64,000 bases of DNA from Pseudoxanthomonas sp. Root65 (lineage in GTDB: Bacteria; Pseudomonadota; Gammaproteobacteria; Xanthomonadales; Xanthomonadaceae), in the NCBI RefSeq assembly GCF_001427635.1, contig NZ_LMHA01000001.1:770017-834016 (forward strand), in the 5' to 3' direction. Numbering within the stretch: position 1 is the first letter of the stretch; every line of letters begins with the position of its first letter. The position numbers were made by a program, and so were the translations under genes. The notes beneath the pieces are model-generated. The model saw only the letters and a program-made list of their open reading frames with translations. It did no database searches and had not been told where the DNA came from. Positions 11,330 to 19,602 of the stretch are shown here, one piece after another.

Positions 11330-13243
11330 TTACGGCGCCGCCGGCGCCTTCGCCAGCACGGCTTCGACCGAGCCGGTGGTGATCGGGTGGTAGCCCGGCT
11401 TGGCGCGTTCGAAGCTCTCCTTCGCCAGCGCCAGACCTTCCGGCGTCTTCACCAGTTCCTCGTAGATCGGCATGATCAGCTTGCGGCGGCCGACGCGCTC
11501 GATGAACTTCGCGATTTCCGGTTGCGCATCGACATATCCGCTGCGGATCGCCAGCGGATACCAGCGCATCGCGATCTCGCCATTGGCGGTGCCGGTGAAG
11601 CGGTAGGCCTCGTCGAGCTGCTTCAGCTGCTCGACGGTCAGCGTGTCGCCCATGCCTTCGAGGAAATGCACCCACTGCTGGGTCACCCACGCATCGGTCA
11701 GCTGCTTGTTCGGCAGCTGGCCGCTGCCCTGCCAGGCAATGCGCGCGGTGTCGGTATTGGAGAAGCCGCGCGACTGCACCTGCGGCGCGTTGGCGGGGAT
11801 GCCCGCACCGTAGACCCAGGCCTGGACCTCGGCGTCGCTGACCAGGTTGGGATGCTTGTCGAACAGGTGCTTCTTGGCGTAGTCGAGGAACTGTTCGGTG
11901 GTGATGCTCTGGAAGGCGAAGTGGTCGAAGTAGCCGCGCAGGAAGGCGTCGAACTCCTGCCGGCCGAAGCGCTCTTCCAGGAACTGCAGGAACCACGCGC
12001 CCTTGTCGTACGACACCGCACTCAACGCATCGTCGGCGTCCAGCTGCGTGCCCGGCTTGACCGCCAGCGACTGGGTCGCCTCCGGCATGCTGCCGATCTC
12101 CTTCTTCAGGCTGTTGCGGGCGATCGCATACTCCATGCTCGCCTGCTCCTTGCCGTACAGCGCCTCGACGATGCGGTTCTCCACGTAGCTGGTGAAGCCC
12201 TCGTTCAACCAGCCGTGCTTGGCGCTGGAGAACGTCACCAGGTTGCCCGACCAGCTGTGCGCCAGCTCATGCGCGATCAGCGAGACCAGCGTCTTGTCGC
12301 CGACGATCACCGTGGGCGTGATGAAGCTCAGGCGCGGGTTCTCCATGCCGCCGTACGGGAACGACGGCGGCAGCACCAGCATGTCGTAGCGGTCCCAACG
12401 GTAGGGGCCGTACAGCTGCTCGGTGGCGACGATCATCTTCTCGGTGTCTTCGAATTCCTTGGTGGCCTTGTCGACCATCGCCGGCTCGGCCCACACGCCG
12501 CTGCGCGCGGAGATCGGCTTGAACACCAGGTCGCCCGCGGCGATCGCCATCAGGTACGAGGGGATCTTCTGCGGCATCTTGAACGTGTAGTCGCCGTCGC
12601 GCGCGGCGGCCGGATCGTTGTCGGCGCTCATCAGCACCATCACGTCCGGACGCGAGGTCACGTGCGCGCTGTAGGTGTAGCGCACCTGCGGCGTGTCCTG
12701 CAGCGGCACCCAGCTGCGCGCGTGGATCTGCTGCGACTGGCTGAACATGAAGGGCAGCTGCTTGCCTTCGGTCATTTCCGGCGTCAGCCACTGCAGGCCG
12801 GAGGCCTCGGGCGAGCTGGTGTAGGTGACCTTGACCTTGGCGTTGCGCGCCGGGGTCTCGATGGTCAGCTTGCTGCCCAGCACCGCGTCTTTCGGCGCGA
12901 GGGCGTACTGCAGCGGCGCCCAGGCGCCGTTGGCCTCGCCCTCCACCTTGGCGATGGTCAGGTCGCGCGTATCCAGCACCAGCTGGGTGGCGGTCTTGTC
13001 CTTCCAGTCCAGCGTGTAGGTCGCGGTGCCGCCGATGGTCTTCGCGTCGAAGTCGACGGCGATGTCCAGCGCCAGGTCGTCGATGGCGACCTTCTGCGGC
13101 TCGGCATAGGAATGTTCGTCGCGGTCGACGGGCGCCTGGACGGCAGGCTTGGGGGTGGCGGCCACGGGGGCGGGTTCGGGTTCCTTGGAACAACCGGCCG
13201 CCAGTACGGCGGCACAGGACAACAGCAAAGCCAGAGAACGCAT
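11330..13243 (-). CDS. M1-family aminopeptidase, lipoprotein form
   Basis: This 637-residue zinc aminopeptidase of the leukotriene-A4-hydrolase type removes N-terminal residues from peptides. The exopeptidase motif YGGMENP and the zinc site HELAH (H325, H329) with the third ligand E348 in NEGF are all present. The first 18 residues form a lipoprotein signal ending in LAAGC, so the enzyme acts outside the cytoplasm, unlike cytosolic relatives. A proline/alanine-rich spacer follows the lipid anchor. Length fits the LTA4H subfamily. Confidence 0.93.
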   Translation of the reverse strand: MRSLALLLSCAAVLAAGCSKEPEPAPVAATPKPAVQAPVDRDEHSYAEPQKVAIDDLALDIAVDFDAKTIGGTATYTLDWKDKTATQLVLDTRDLTIAKVEGEANGAWAPLQYALAPKDAVLGSKLTIETPARNAKVKVTYTSSPEASGLQWLTPEMTEGKQLPFMFSQSQQIHARSWVPLQDTPQVRYTYSAHVTSRPDVMVLMSADNDPAAARDGDYTFKMPQKIPSYLMAIAAGDLVFKPISARSGVWAEPAMVDKATKEFEDTEKMIVATEQLYGPYRWDRYDMLVLPPSFPYGGMENPRLSFITPTVIVGDKTLVSLIAHELAHSWSGNLVTFSSAKHGWLNEGFTSYVENRIVEALYGKEQASMEYAIARNSLKKEIGSMPEATQSLAVKPGTQLDADDALSAVSYDKGAWFLQFLEERFGRQEFDAFLRGYFDHFAFQSITTEQFLDYAKKHLFDKHPNLVSDAEVQAWVYGAGIPANAPQVQSRGFSNTDTARIAWQGSGQLPNKQLTDAWVTQQWVHFLEGMGDTLTVEQLKQLDEAYRFTGTANGEIAMRWYPLAIRSGYVDAQPEIAKFIERVGRRKLIMPIYEELVKTPEGLALAKESFERAKPGYHPITTGSVEAVLAKAPAAP

Positions 13244-13307
13244 CAGGGGACTTCCAGCGCTACAGGGGAAGGGCCCAGTTTACCGCGCCGGGGCGCGGCC
13301 GCCCGGT

Positions 13308-14069
13308 TCAGACCTTGTAGCCGGTATGGATGGCCACGATGCCGGCGGACAGGTTCTTGAAACTGGTCCGGGCGAAGCCGGCTGCGTCCATCATCCCCTG
13401 CAGTTCGGCCTGCGGCGGATGCTGGCGGATGCTCTCGGCCAGGTACTGGTAGCTGCCGGCGTCCTGCGCGAACAGCTGGCCCAGCTTCGGCAGGACCTTG
13501 AACGAGTGGAAGTCGTAGACCGGCTTGAACCAGTCCACGGTCACCTCCGAGAACTCCAGCACCCGCGCCTGGCCGCCGACCTTCAGCACGCGATGCATCT
13601 CGCGCAGCGCGGCTTCCTTGTCGGTGACATTGCGCAACCCGAAGGCGATGGTCACCAGGTCGAAGCTCGCATCGGGGAACGGCAGCGCCTCGGCGTTGCA
13701 CTGCACGTATTCCAGGCCCTGCACCACGCCGCGGTCGGTCATGCGGTCGCGGCCGACCGACAGCATGCCGGCGTTGATGTCGCCCAGCACGATCTGGCCC
13801 GTCTCGCCCACGCGCTCCTTCAGCAACGCGGCGATATCGCCGGTGCCGCCGGCCAAGTCCAGCACGCGGTCGCCGCGCTTCACCTGGCAGGTGCTGACGA
13901 AGTAGCGCTTCCAGACCCGGTGGATGCCCAGGCTCATCAGGTCGTTCATCAGATCGTACTTGCCGGCGACCGAGGTGAAGACCTCGCCGACCAGCTTCTG
14001 CTTGTCCTTGGCGGCGACATCGCGGAAGCCGAAATGGGTGGTGCCGCGTTCGTAGGGGGATTCGCTCAT
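13308..14069 (-). CDS. ubiE: Ubiquinone/menaquinone C-methyltransferase UbiE
   Basis: UbiE C-methylates the benzoquinol ring in ubiquinone synthesis with S-adenosylmethionine. At 253 residues it has the class I methyltransferase motif VLDLAGGTGD, the family segments GLRNVTDK and RVLKVGG, and the YxYLAESI-type segment near the C-terminus. Both length and the KYDLMNDLMSLGIHR N-terminal signature match UbiE. It lies downstream of the protease array but 45 nt away from the last paralogue and is probably functionally unrelated to it. Confidence 0.96.
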   Translation of the reverse strand: MSESPYERGTTHFGFRDVAAKDKQKLVGEVFTSVAGKYDLMNDLMSLGIHRVWKRYFVSTCQVKRGDRVLDLAGGTGDIAALLKERVGETGQIVLGDINAGMLSVGRDRMTDRGVVQGLEYVQCNAEALPFPDASFDLVTIAFGLRNVTDKEAALREMHRVLKVGGQARVLEFSEVTVDWFKPVYDFHSFKVLPKLGQLFAQDAGSYQYLAESIRQHPPQAELQGMMDAAGFARTSFKNLSAGIVAIHTGYKV

Positions 14070-14114
14070 GGCCGGATTATCGCACTCCCCGGCCAGCCGG
14101 TCCCGTCCCGCCGC

Positions 14115-15728
14115 TCAGCGCGCCTGCCGCAAGCATGGGCGCGGCCGCGCGACGCCTTTCTCCGCACTGCAGATGCGCGGCGGAAGCGCGGGCATCGGCA
14201 GGCGCAAGCGTTGCGTGGATGAGGGCGTGGCGGGCGCCGACGCCGGCAGGACGGACCGTTCGCGCGCCGGCATCGGGGCACTCATCAGGCGCGGACGCGG
14301 CCCGATGCGCACGATGAAGCCCGTACTGGTGGCCGACAGCACCTGCAGGTGATGCCGGCCATCGGGCGTACTCCACGCCTCGCCCGGCTTGAACATCGAG
14401 CCTTCGTTAGCCGCCAGGTCCGCCGCGGGCACGTCCGCATCGACGCTGCGGGCGATGCCGTAATCCTGCAGCCCGTGGATGATCACCGCGTCGCCGGCGA
14501 GCGCGGCTTCGTAGTGGCCACCGCGTCGACGTGCCTCGACGACATGGACGACCGTGCGGTAGGGATCGGGCTGGGGGACGCCTTCCAGCACGATCATCTG
14601 TACGCCGTCGGCATTGTGCAGGCCGGCCGCATCCAGGTGGATCTCGTGCACCTGCTGGTTGTCCATCGGCAGCACGCGCTTGCGCGCGGGCGACACCCAA
14701 CCGAGTCGGTCGCGCTGGACCATGCTCGGGTGCTTGGGCAGCAGGCCGTACACGGGGTCGTGGGTCGCATGTCGCCACGCGTCGCTCATCACGTCCCAGG
14801 GATTGTCGTGGGTGTCGGCGTCGCCGTCGGTGTTGTCCGAGTGCGGCAATCCGTAGCCATGCCCCATCTCGTGCGCCAGTCCCGCCAGGCTGGCGAAGGC
14901 CCAGGGCGGGCTCCAGGTGGTGCGCATGCAACGGTAGACGCCATCCAGGTCGGCACAAGCACCGCCGCCCCAGGCGCGGCCATCGAGTTCCGCGTTGAAC
15001 ATCAGGTTGATGCCCTGCACGCCGTTGAAATCGACCTCGGCGTCGGCCCGCGCGGTGCACTCGGCGAACAGCGCGTTCAGATCGACCCGGGCCACGCCGT
15101 TGACCGTGGTGACGTAGGCGGCACGCACGCGTGGCAGCGCGTACCAGCCATGGGCGGTGCTGCCGGCCAAGTCGATCCGGCCATACGATGCTTCCGACCA
15201 GTAATGCCCGAGCTGCCCGGGCTCGGCCCCGTACTGCTGCTGGAAGAAGGCGTGCGGCTTCGGCTCGGCCACCACATCGGCGAACCGGCACATCAGCGTG
15301 ACCCAGCGTGTGCTGCCCTGCACCGCTGCGGCCGCGAGCACGCGGCCGCTGACATGCCGGACGGCGTCGCGCGGGAACGGCGCGTCCACCGGCACGATGG
15401 CGTCGATCAGCCCGCCGTGGAGGCCCGTCGCATACGACACCGCCACCCGGCGATGGGCGAGTGCGTGCAGGTCACCGGCCGCGCGCCGCGACTGCGCCGT
15501 ATCCAGCGGCAGGCGGATGCCCGAGCCGACGTCGAGCCAGGCCTCGAAACGCGGCGCCGGCCGCTCGCCCGCCGCTACCGGCCGTGCATCCCCCCACTGC
15601 AACTGCAGTACGCCCTGCACGATCTGCTGCGCCGCACCGCCCGCAGGCAGGGACGCCAGCACCAGCAGCATCCCCGCCAGGCGGAGGGCCGAAGGCGCGC
15701 AGCGTCTCGCGGGCGCACGGAGGGACAT
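14115..15728 (-). CDS. Secreted M6-like metzincin protease, array copy 1
   Basis: A predicted secreted zinc protease of 537 residues with a signal peptide (cleavage near AAQQ, residue 33). The conserved IVQGVLQLQWGD N-terminal block is followed by FFQQQYG...GQLGHYWSEASYG and HGWYALP, which resemble immune-inhibitor-A (M6) proteases. The zinc site HEMGHGYGLPH starts at H286 and is followed by a calcium-like DNTDGDADTHDN stretch and a methionine turn WDVMSD. A beta-rich domain and a Ser/Pro-rich linker lead to a C-terminal tail with two cysteines 11 residues apart (IC...PCLRQAR). It starts 10 nt after copy 2 ends. The substrate is unknown. Confidence 0.85.
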   Translation of the reverse strand: MSLRAPARRCAPSALRLAGMLLVLASLPAGGAAQQIVQGVLQLQWGDARPVAAGERPAPRFEAWLDVGSGIRLPLDTAQSRRAAGDLHALAHRRVAVSYATGLHGGLIDAIVPVDAPFPRDAVRHVSGRVLAAAAVQGSTRWVTLMCRFADVVAEPKPHAFFQQQYGAEPGQLGHYWSEASYGRIDLAGSTAHGWYALPRVRAAYVTTVNGVARVDLNALFAECTARADAEVDFNGVQGINLMFNAELDGRAWGGGACADLDGVYRCMRTTWSPPWAFASLAGLAHEMGHGYGLPHSDNTDGDADTHDNPWDVMSDAWRHATHDPVYGLLPKHPSMVQRDRLGWVSPARKRVLPMDNQQVHEIHLDAAGLHNADGVQMIVLEGVPQPDPYRTVVHVVEARRRGGHYEAALAGDAVIIHGLQDYGIARSVDADVPAADLAANEGSMFKPGEAWSTPDGRHHLQVLSATSTGFIVRIGPRPRLMSAPMPARERSVLPASAPATPSSTQRLRLPMPALPPRICSAEKGVARPRPCLRQAR

Positions 15729-15738
15729 GGCCCATGCC

Positions 15739-17418
15739 TCAACGCGCCAGCACCGCGCACAGGGTGGGCAGGCGCAGCACGCGCGGCAGCACCTCGCAGG
15801 TCCGTGCGCGTGCCTGCCGCACGGACTTCGGCGCTGCCGGCGGGACCGGCGTCCTCACCGACGGCGTGGCCGCCTGCGCAGCCGACACGTTCGACCGGAC
15901 CAGCACCTGCGACGGCGTACTCATCGCGCGTGGGCGCGGCCCCACGCGCACCAGAAAACCGCTGGCCGTCATCGACACCACCTCCACCCAGTGCCGCTCG
16001 TCCGGCGTCCGCCAGGTCTCGCCGGCGCGCAGCATCGAGCCTTCGTTGCTGGACAGGTCCGCCACCGGCGTGTCGGTGTCGATGCTGCGGGCGATCCCGT
16101 AGTCCTCCAGCACATGCAGGATCACCGCATCGCCGGCCAGCTTGCCGTCATAGCTGCCATGGCGGCGGCGCGCTTCGAGCACGTAAACCACGGTGCGGTA
16201 CGGATCGGGCTGCGTCGACAGCGACAGCACCAGCATCTGCGTCGCGTCCGTGGCCGCGCCACCGGCCCAGGCCAGCATCACGTCGTGGGTGCTCGCGTTG
16301 TCGGCGGCAATGATCTGCTTGTTGGCCGCGCCCACCCATCCCAGCCGGTCGCGCTGCGCCATGTTCAGCTGCTTGGGCAGCAGGCCATGCGTGGCGTCGC
16401 TGACGGCGTTGCGCCATGCATCGCTCATCAGGTCCCAAGGATTGTCGTAGGTGTCGCCATCGCCGTCGGTGTTGTCCGAATGCGGCAGGCCATAGCCATG
16501 CCCCATCTCGTGCGCCAGCGGTGCGAGGTTGCTGAACGCCCACGGCGGATTCCAGGTCGCGCGCGTGCACTGGTAGCTGCCGTCCAGGGTGCCGCAGGCA
16601 CCGCCGCCCCATGCGCTGCCATCGAGCTCGGTGTTGAACATCAGGTTGATGCCCTGCGCGCCGCGGAAATCCACGTCGGCATCGGCCAGTGCGGTGCAGT
16701 CGGCGAACAGCTGCGACAGGTCGGCCTTGGTGCGGCCGTTCACCACCGACAGGTACGAGGCCCGCGTGCGCGGCAGCGTGTACCAGCCATGCGCCGTGCT
16801 GCCGGCCAGGTCGATGCGGCCGTAGGAGACGTCGGACCAGTAGTGGCCCAGCTGTCCCGGCGCATCGCCGTACTGCGCCTGGAAGAACGCGCGGGATTTC
16901 TGTTCGGTCGGCACGTCGGCGAACTTGCACATCACCGTGACCCAGCGCGTGCTGCCCGTCAGCGGCGTCACGGTGCGCGCACCCACCACATCGCCGCGCG
17001 CCATCGTCCTGGCCGGCGCAAGGTCGGCCGCGACGATCGCGCTGATCTCCGGTGCCGACTGCACCGGCACCGTGGCCGCAGCCCCTGCCTTCACCCCTGC
17101 CTTCACCCGTGCCGGCGCACGGTACGCCACCGCCACGCGGCGATTGGCCAGCGCATACAGATCACCGGCAGCGCGGCGTGCCTGCGCCGCATCGAGCCGG
17201 TAGCGACGGTCCGGTCCGGCATCGAGCCATGCTTCGAAATGCGCCGCGCGCGGCGTGCCGCGTGCCGCCGGCGGCGCGTCGCCCCACCGCAACTGCAATA
17301 CACCCTGCACGATCTCGTCCGCGCGCGCCTCCATCGCCGGCGTGGCCATCAACAACAGGCACGCGACGACACGCGACATGTTCGCGCGTACGGCGCGAAT
17401 CGATCGGCCCGGGTACAT
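15739..17418 (-). CDS. Secreted M6-like metzincin protease, array copy 2
   Basis: A 559-residue paralogue with the same order of parts: signal peptide (cleavage near ARADE), IVQGVLQLRWGD block, FFQAQYGDAPGQLGHYWS, HGWYTLP, zinc site HEMGHGYGLPH, methionine turn WDLMSD, then the AGDAVILHVLEDYGIARS domain. It ends in a Pro/Ser linker and a two-cysteine tail (TCEVL...LCAVLAR). The chosen ATG has GGAGAGAGGA immediately upstream, a strong ribosome site; a longer frame to 17463 lacks one. It is coupled to copy 1 by a 10-nt gap. Confidence 0.85.
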   Translation of the reverse strand: MYPGRSIRAVRANMSRVVACLLLMATPAMEARADEIVQGVLQLRWGDAPPAARGTPRAAHFEAWLDAGPDRRYRLDAAQARRAAGDLYALANRRVAVAYRAPARVKAGVKAGAAATVPVQSAPEISAIVAADLAPARTMARGDVVGARTVTPLTGSTRWVTVMCKFADVPTEQKSRAFFQAQYGDAPGQLGHYWSDVSYGRIDLAGSTAHGWYTLPRTRASYLSVVNGRTKADLSQLFADCTALADADVDFRGAQGINLMFNTELDGSAWGGGACGTLDGSYQCTRATWNPPWAFSNLAPLAHEMGHGYGLPHSDNTDGDGDTYDNPWDLMSDAWRNAVSDATHGLLPKQLNMAQRDRLGWVGAANKQIIAADNASTHDVMLAWAGGAATDATQMLVLSLSTQPDPYRTVVYVLEARRRHGSYDGKLAGDAVILHVLEDYGIARSIDTDTPVADLSSNEGSMLRAGETWRTPDERHWVEVVSMTASGFLVRVGPRPRAMSTPSQVLVRSNVSAAQAATPSVRTPVPPAAPKSVRQARARTCEVLPRVLRLPTLCAVLAR

Positions 17419-17674
17419 TCCTCTCTCCGAAAACGCGCGTTGTTGCGCGACTACTTCCGACATCGCCTCGCGACGCCGAATGCGGCAAGCGGATGTGCGT
17501 TTGCGACGGGCAGTTTCGCGTTCTGGAACGCAGGTCGTCGTTCACGTGCGTCGCGCTGCGCACTCCAGCGTGACGAATACGAATGCAGTCGTGTCCTGAA
17601 TTTCCGTCGCTGTCACACCCGAGTGCGACGCGGTGCGCAGATGCGGCGCCCTGCGCGCCAAGAATATGGCGCGA

Positions 17675-19345
17675 TCAACGTTCCAGCAGGGCACACAGCG
17701 GTGCCCGCCGCAGCAACGCGGGCAATGCACCACAGGCGCGGCGATGCAGGTTGGCTGCCGAGCGGATCACGGGCGCCGGAGGAACCGAGGGCGTCGGCGC
17801 CGCCGGACGCACGCCTGGCGACGAGGAGGCCGCGACACTCGCCGGACGCACCAGCGCTGGCGCGGGCGAACTCATGGAGCGCGGCCGCGGCCCGACCCGC
17901 ACCACGAAGCCCTGTTCCGTGGCCAACACGACGTCCACCCAGTGCAGTTCGTCGGGCGTGTTCCAGCGCCCGCCGACCTTCAGCATCGAACCTTCGTTGC
18001 TCGACAGCGTGGCCGCCGGCGTATCGCGATCGACGCTGTAAGCAATGCCGTAGTCTTCCAGCTTGTGGATGATCACCGCATCGCCGGCCAGCTTGGACTC
18101 GTAGGTGCCGGTGCGACGGCGCGCCTCCAGTGTATAGATCACCGTCTTGTAGGGATCGGGCTGCGACGGCAGCGCCAGCACCACCAGCTGCGTATTGGAC
18201 GTCTTCAGCACGCTGCCCGCATCCAGCACGAACTCGTGCGTCTCGCGGTTGCCGGCGTCGATCACGCGCTTGCGCGACGCGGGCAACCACCCCAGGCGTT
18301 CGCGCTGGTACATGTTCGGATGCTTGGGCAACAGCCCGTAGGCGGCGTCGCTGGTGGCGTTGCGCCAGGCATCGCTCATCACGTCCCACGGATTGTCGTA
18401 GGTGTCGCCATCGCCATCGGAGTTGTTGGAATGCGGCAGTCCGTAGCCATGCCCCATTTCATGCGCCAGCGGGGCGAGATTGGCGAACGACCACGGCGGG
18501 CTCCAGGTCACGCGCGTGCACACGTAGGCACCATCGAGGGTGGTGCAGGCACCGCCACCCCAGGCATTGCCATCCAGTTCGCCGTTGAACATCAGGTTGA
18601 CGCCCTGGATGCCGGCGAAGTCGACCTCGGGATCCGCCGCGTTGGCGCAGTCGGCGAACAGCTCCGACAGCTGCGCCTTCTGCTTGCCGTTGACATCGGC
18701 CAGGTAGGCCGCGCGCGGCTTCGGCAGCGTGTACCAGCCATGCGCGGAACTGCCGGCAAGATTGATCTGGCCGTAGGACACCTCGGACCAGTAGTGGCCC
18801 AACTGGCCCGGCGCATTGCCGTACTGTTCCTGGAAGAAACTGCGCGGCTTCTGCTCGGCGGTGATGTCGGCGAACTTGCACATCAGCGTGATCCAGCGCG
18901 TCGCGCCCAGCACCGGTGCGGAGGCCATGACGCGGCCATCAGCCCCCATCGCCAGCGCGCGCTGGGGCAGGCGATCGGTCGGCACGATGGCGCTGATCGA
19001 CGGCAGCGCGCTGGCCGCCGACATGACCTTGGATGACGCGGCGATGTCGGCGCGCATCGCGTACGACACCGCGACGCGCCGATTGGCCAATGCGTAAAGG
19101 TCACCGGCTGCGCGCTTTGCCTGCGTCACGTCCAGCGCGACCCGCCGCCCGGGGCCCATGTCCAGCCACGCATCCAGCTGCGGTGGCGCCTGCACGCGGC
19201 CCGGCAACGCCCGCGGCGGATCCGCCCACTGCAACTGCAAAGTTCCCTGCATCACCGTCTCCGCCCTCAGCGGAAGATTCGGAAAGATGCATGCCACCAC
19301 CGACATTCCCACCGCAAGGAGCACCCGCATGCCCCTGCGACGCAT
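17675..19345 (-). CDS. Secreted M6-like metzincin protease, array copy 3
   Basis: A 556-residue paralogue. Signal peptide MRRRGMRVLLAVGMSVVACI is followed by the VMQGTLQLQWAD block, FFQEQYGNAPGQLGHYWSEV, zinc site HEMGHGYGLPH with the loop NNSDGDGDTYDN, and methionine turn WDVMSD. The tail ends ACGAL...LCALLER, again two cysteines 12 residues apart. Possible starts at 19381, 19345 and 19330 all give a signal peptide; 19330 has a CAGGGG ribosome-like motif, so the exact start is uncertain. The 256 nt between copies 3 and 2 contain no gene and could hold a separate promoter. Confidence 0.83.
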   Translation of the reverse strand: MRRRGMRVLLAVGMSVVACIFPNLPLRAETVMQGTLQLQWADPPRALPGRVQAPPQLDAWLDMGPGRRVALDVTQAKRAAGDLYALANRRVAVSYAMRADIAASSKVMSAASALPSISAIVPTDRLPQRALAMGADGRVMASAPVLGATRWITLMCKFADITAEQKPRSFFQEQYGNAPGQLGHYWSEVSYGQINLAGSSAHGWYTLPKPRAAYLADVNGKQKAQLSELFADCANAADPEVDFAGIQGVNLMFNGELDGNAWGGGACTTLDGAYVCTRVTWSPPWSFANLAPLAHEMGHGYGLPHSNNSDGDGDTYDNPWDVMSDAWRNATSDAAYGLLPKHPNMYQRERLGWLPASRKRVIDAGNRETHEFVLDAGSVLKTSNTQLVVLALPSQPDPYKTVIYTLEARRRTGTYESKLAGDAVIIHKLEDYGIAYSVDRDTPAATLSSNEGSMLKVGGRWNTPDELHWVDVVLATEQGFVVRVGPRPRSMSSPAPALVRPASVAASSSPGVRPAAPTPSVPPAPVIRSAANLHRRACGALPALLRRAPLCALLER

Positions 19346-19602
19346 GTCGGCTGATCGGTACTTGACCACGCGCGACCCCATTCACGATGGACGGGTCGAA
19401 ATGACGCCGTCATCGGGGGTGTCGGCTACAAATGTGAGTCCTTGAGGGCCAAGGAACGTGACAGGACACGTTTTCCACCCGGATGTTGCGAACTGGGATG
19501 CGGGTCAGGATTCGCCTGCGAACCCCATGCGTTCTACCCCCTACACCACGTCATCGCGCGATGTGGGGGACACCCGCACCGTGTAGGAAAAACCCCTACG
19601 AA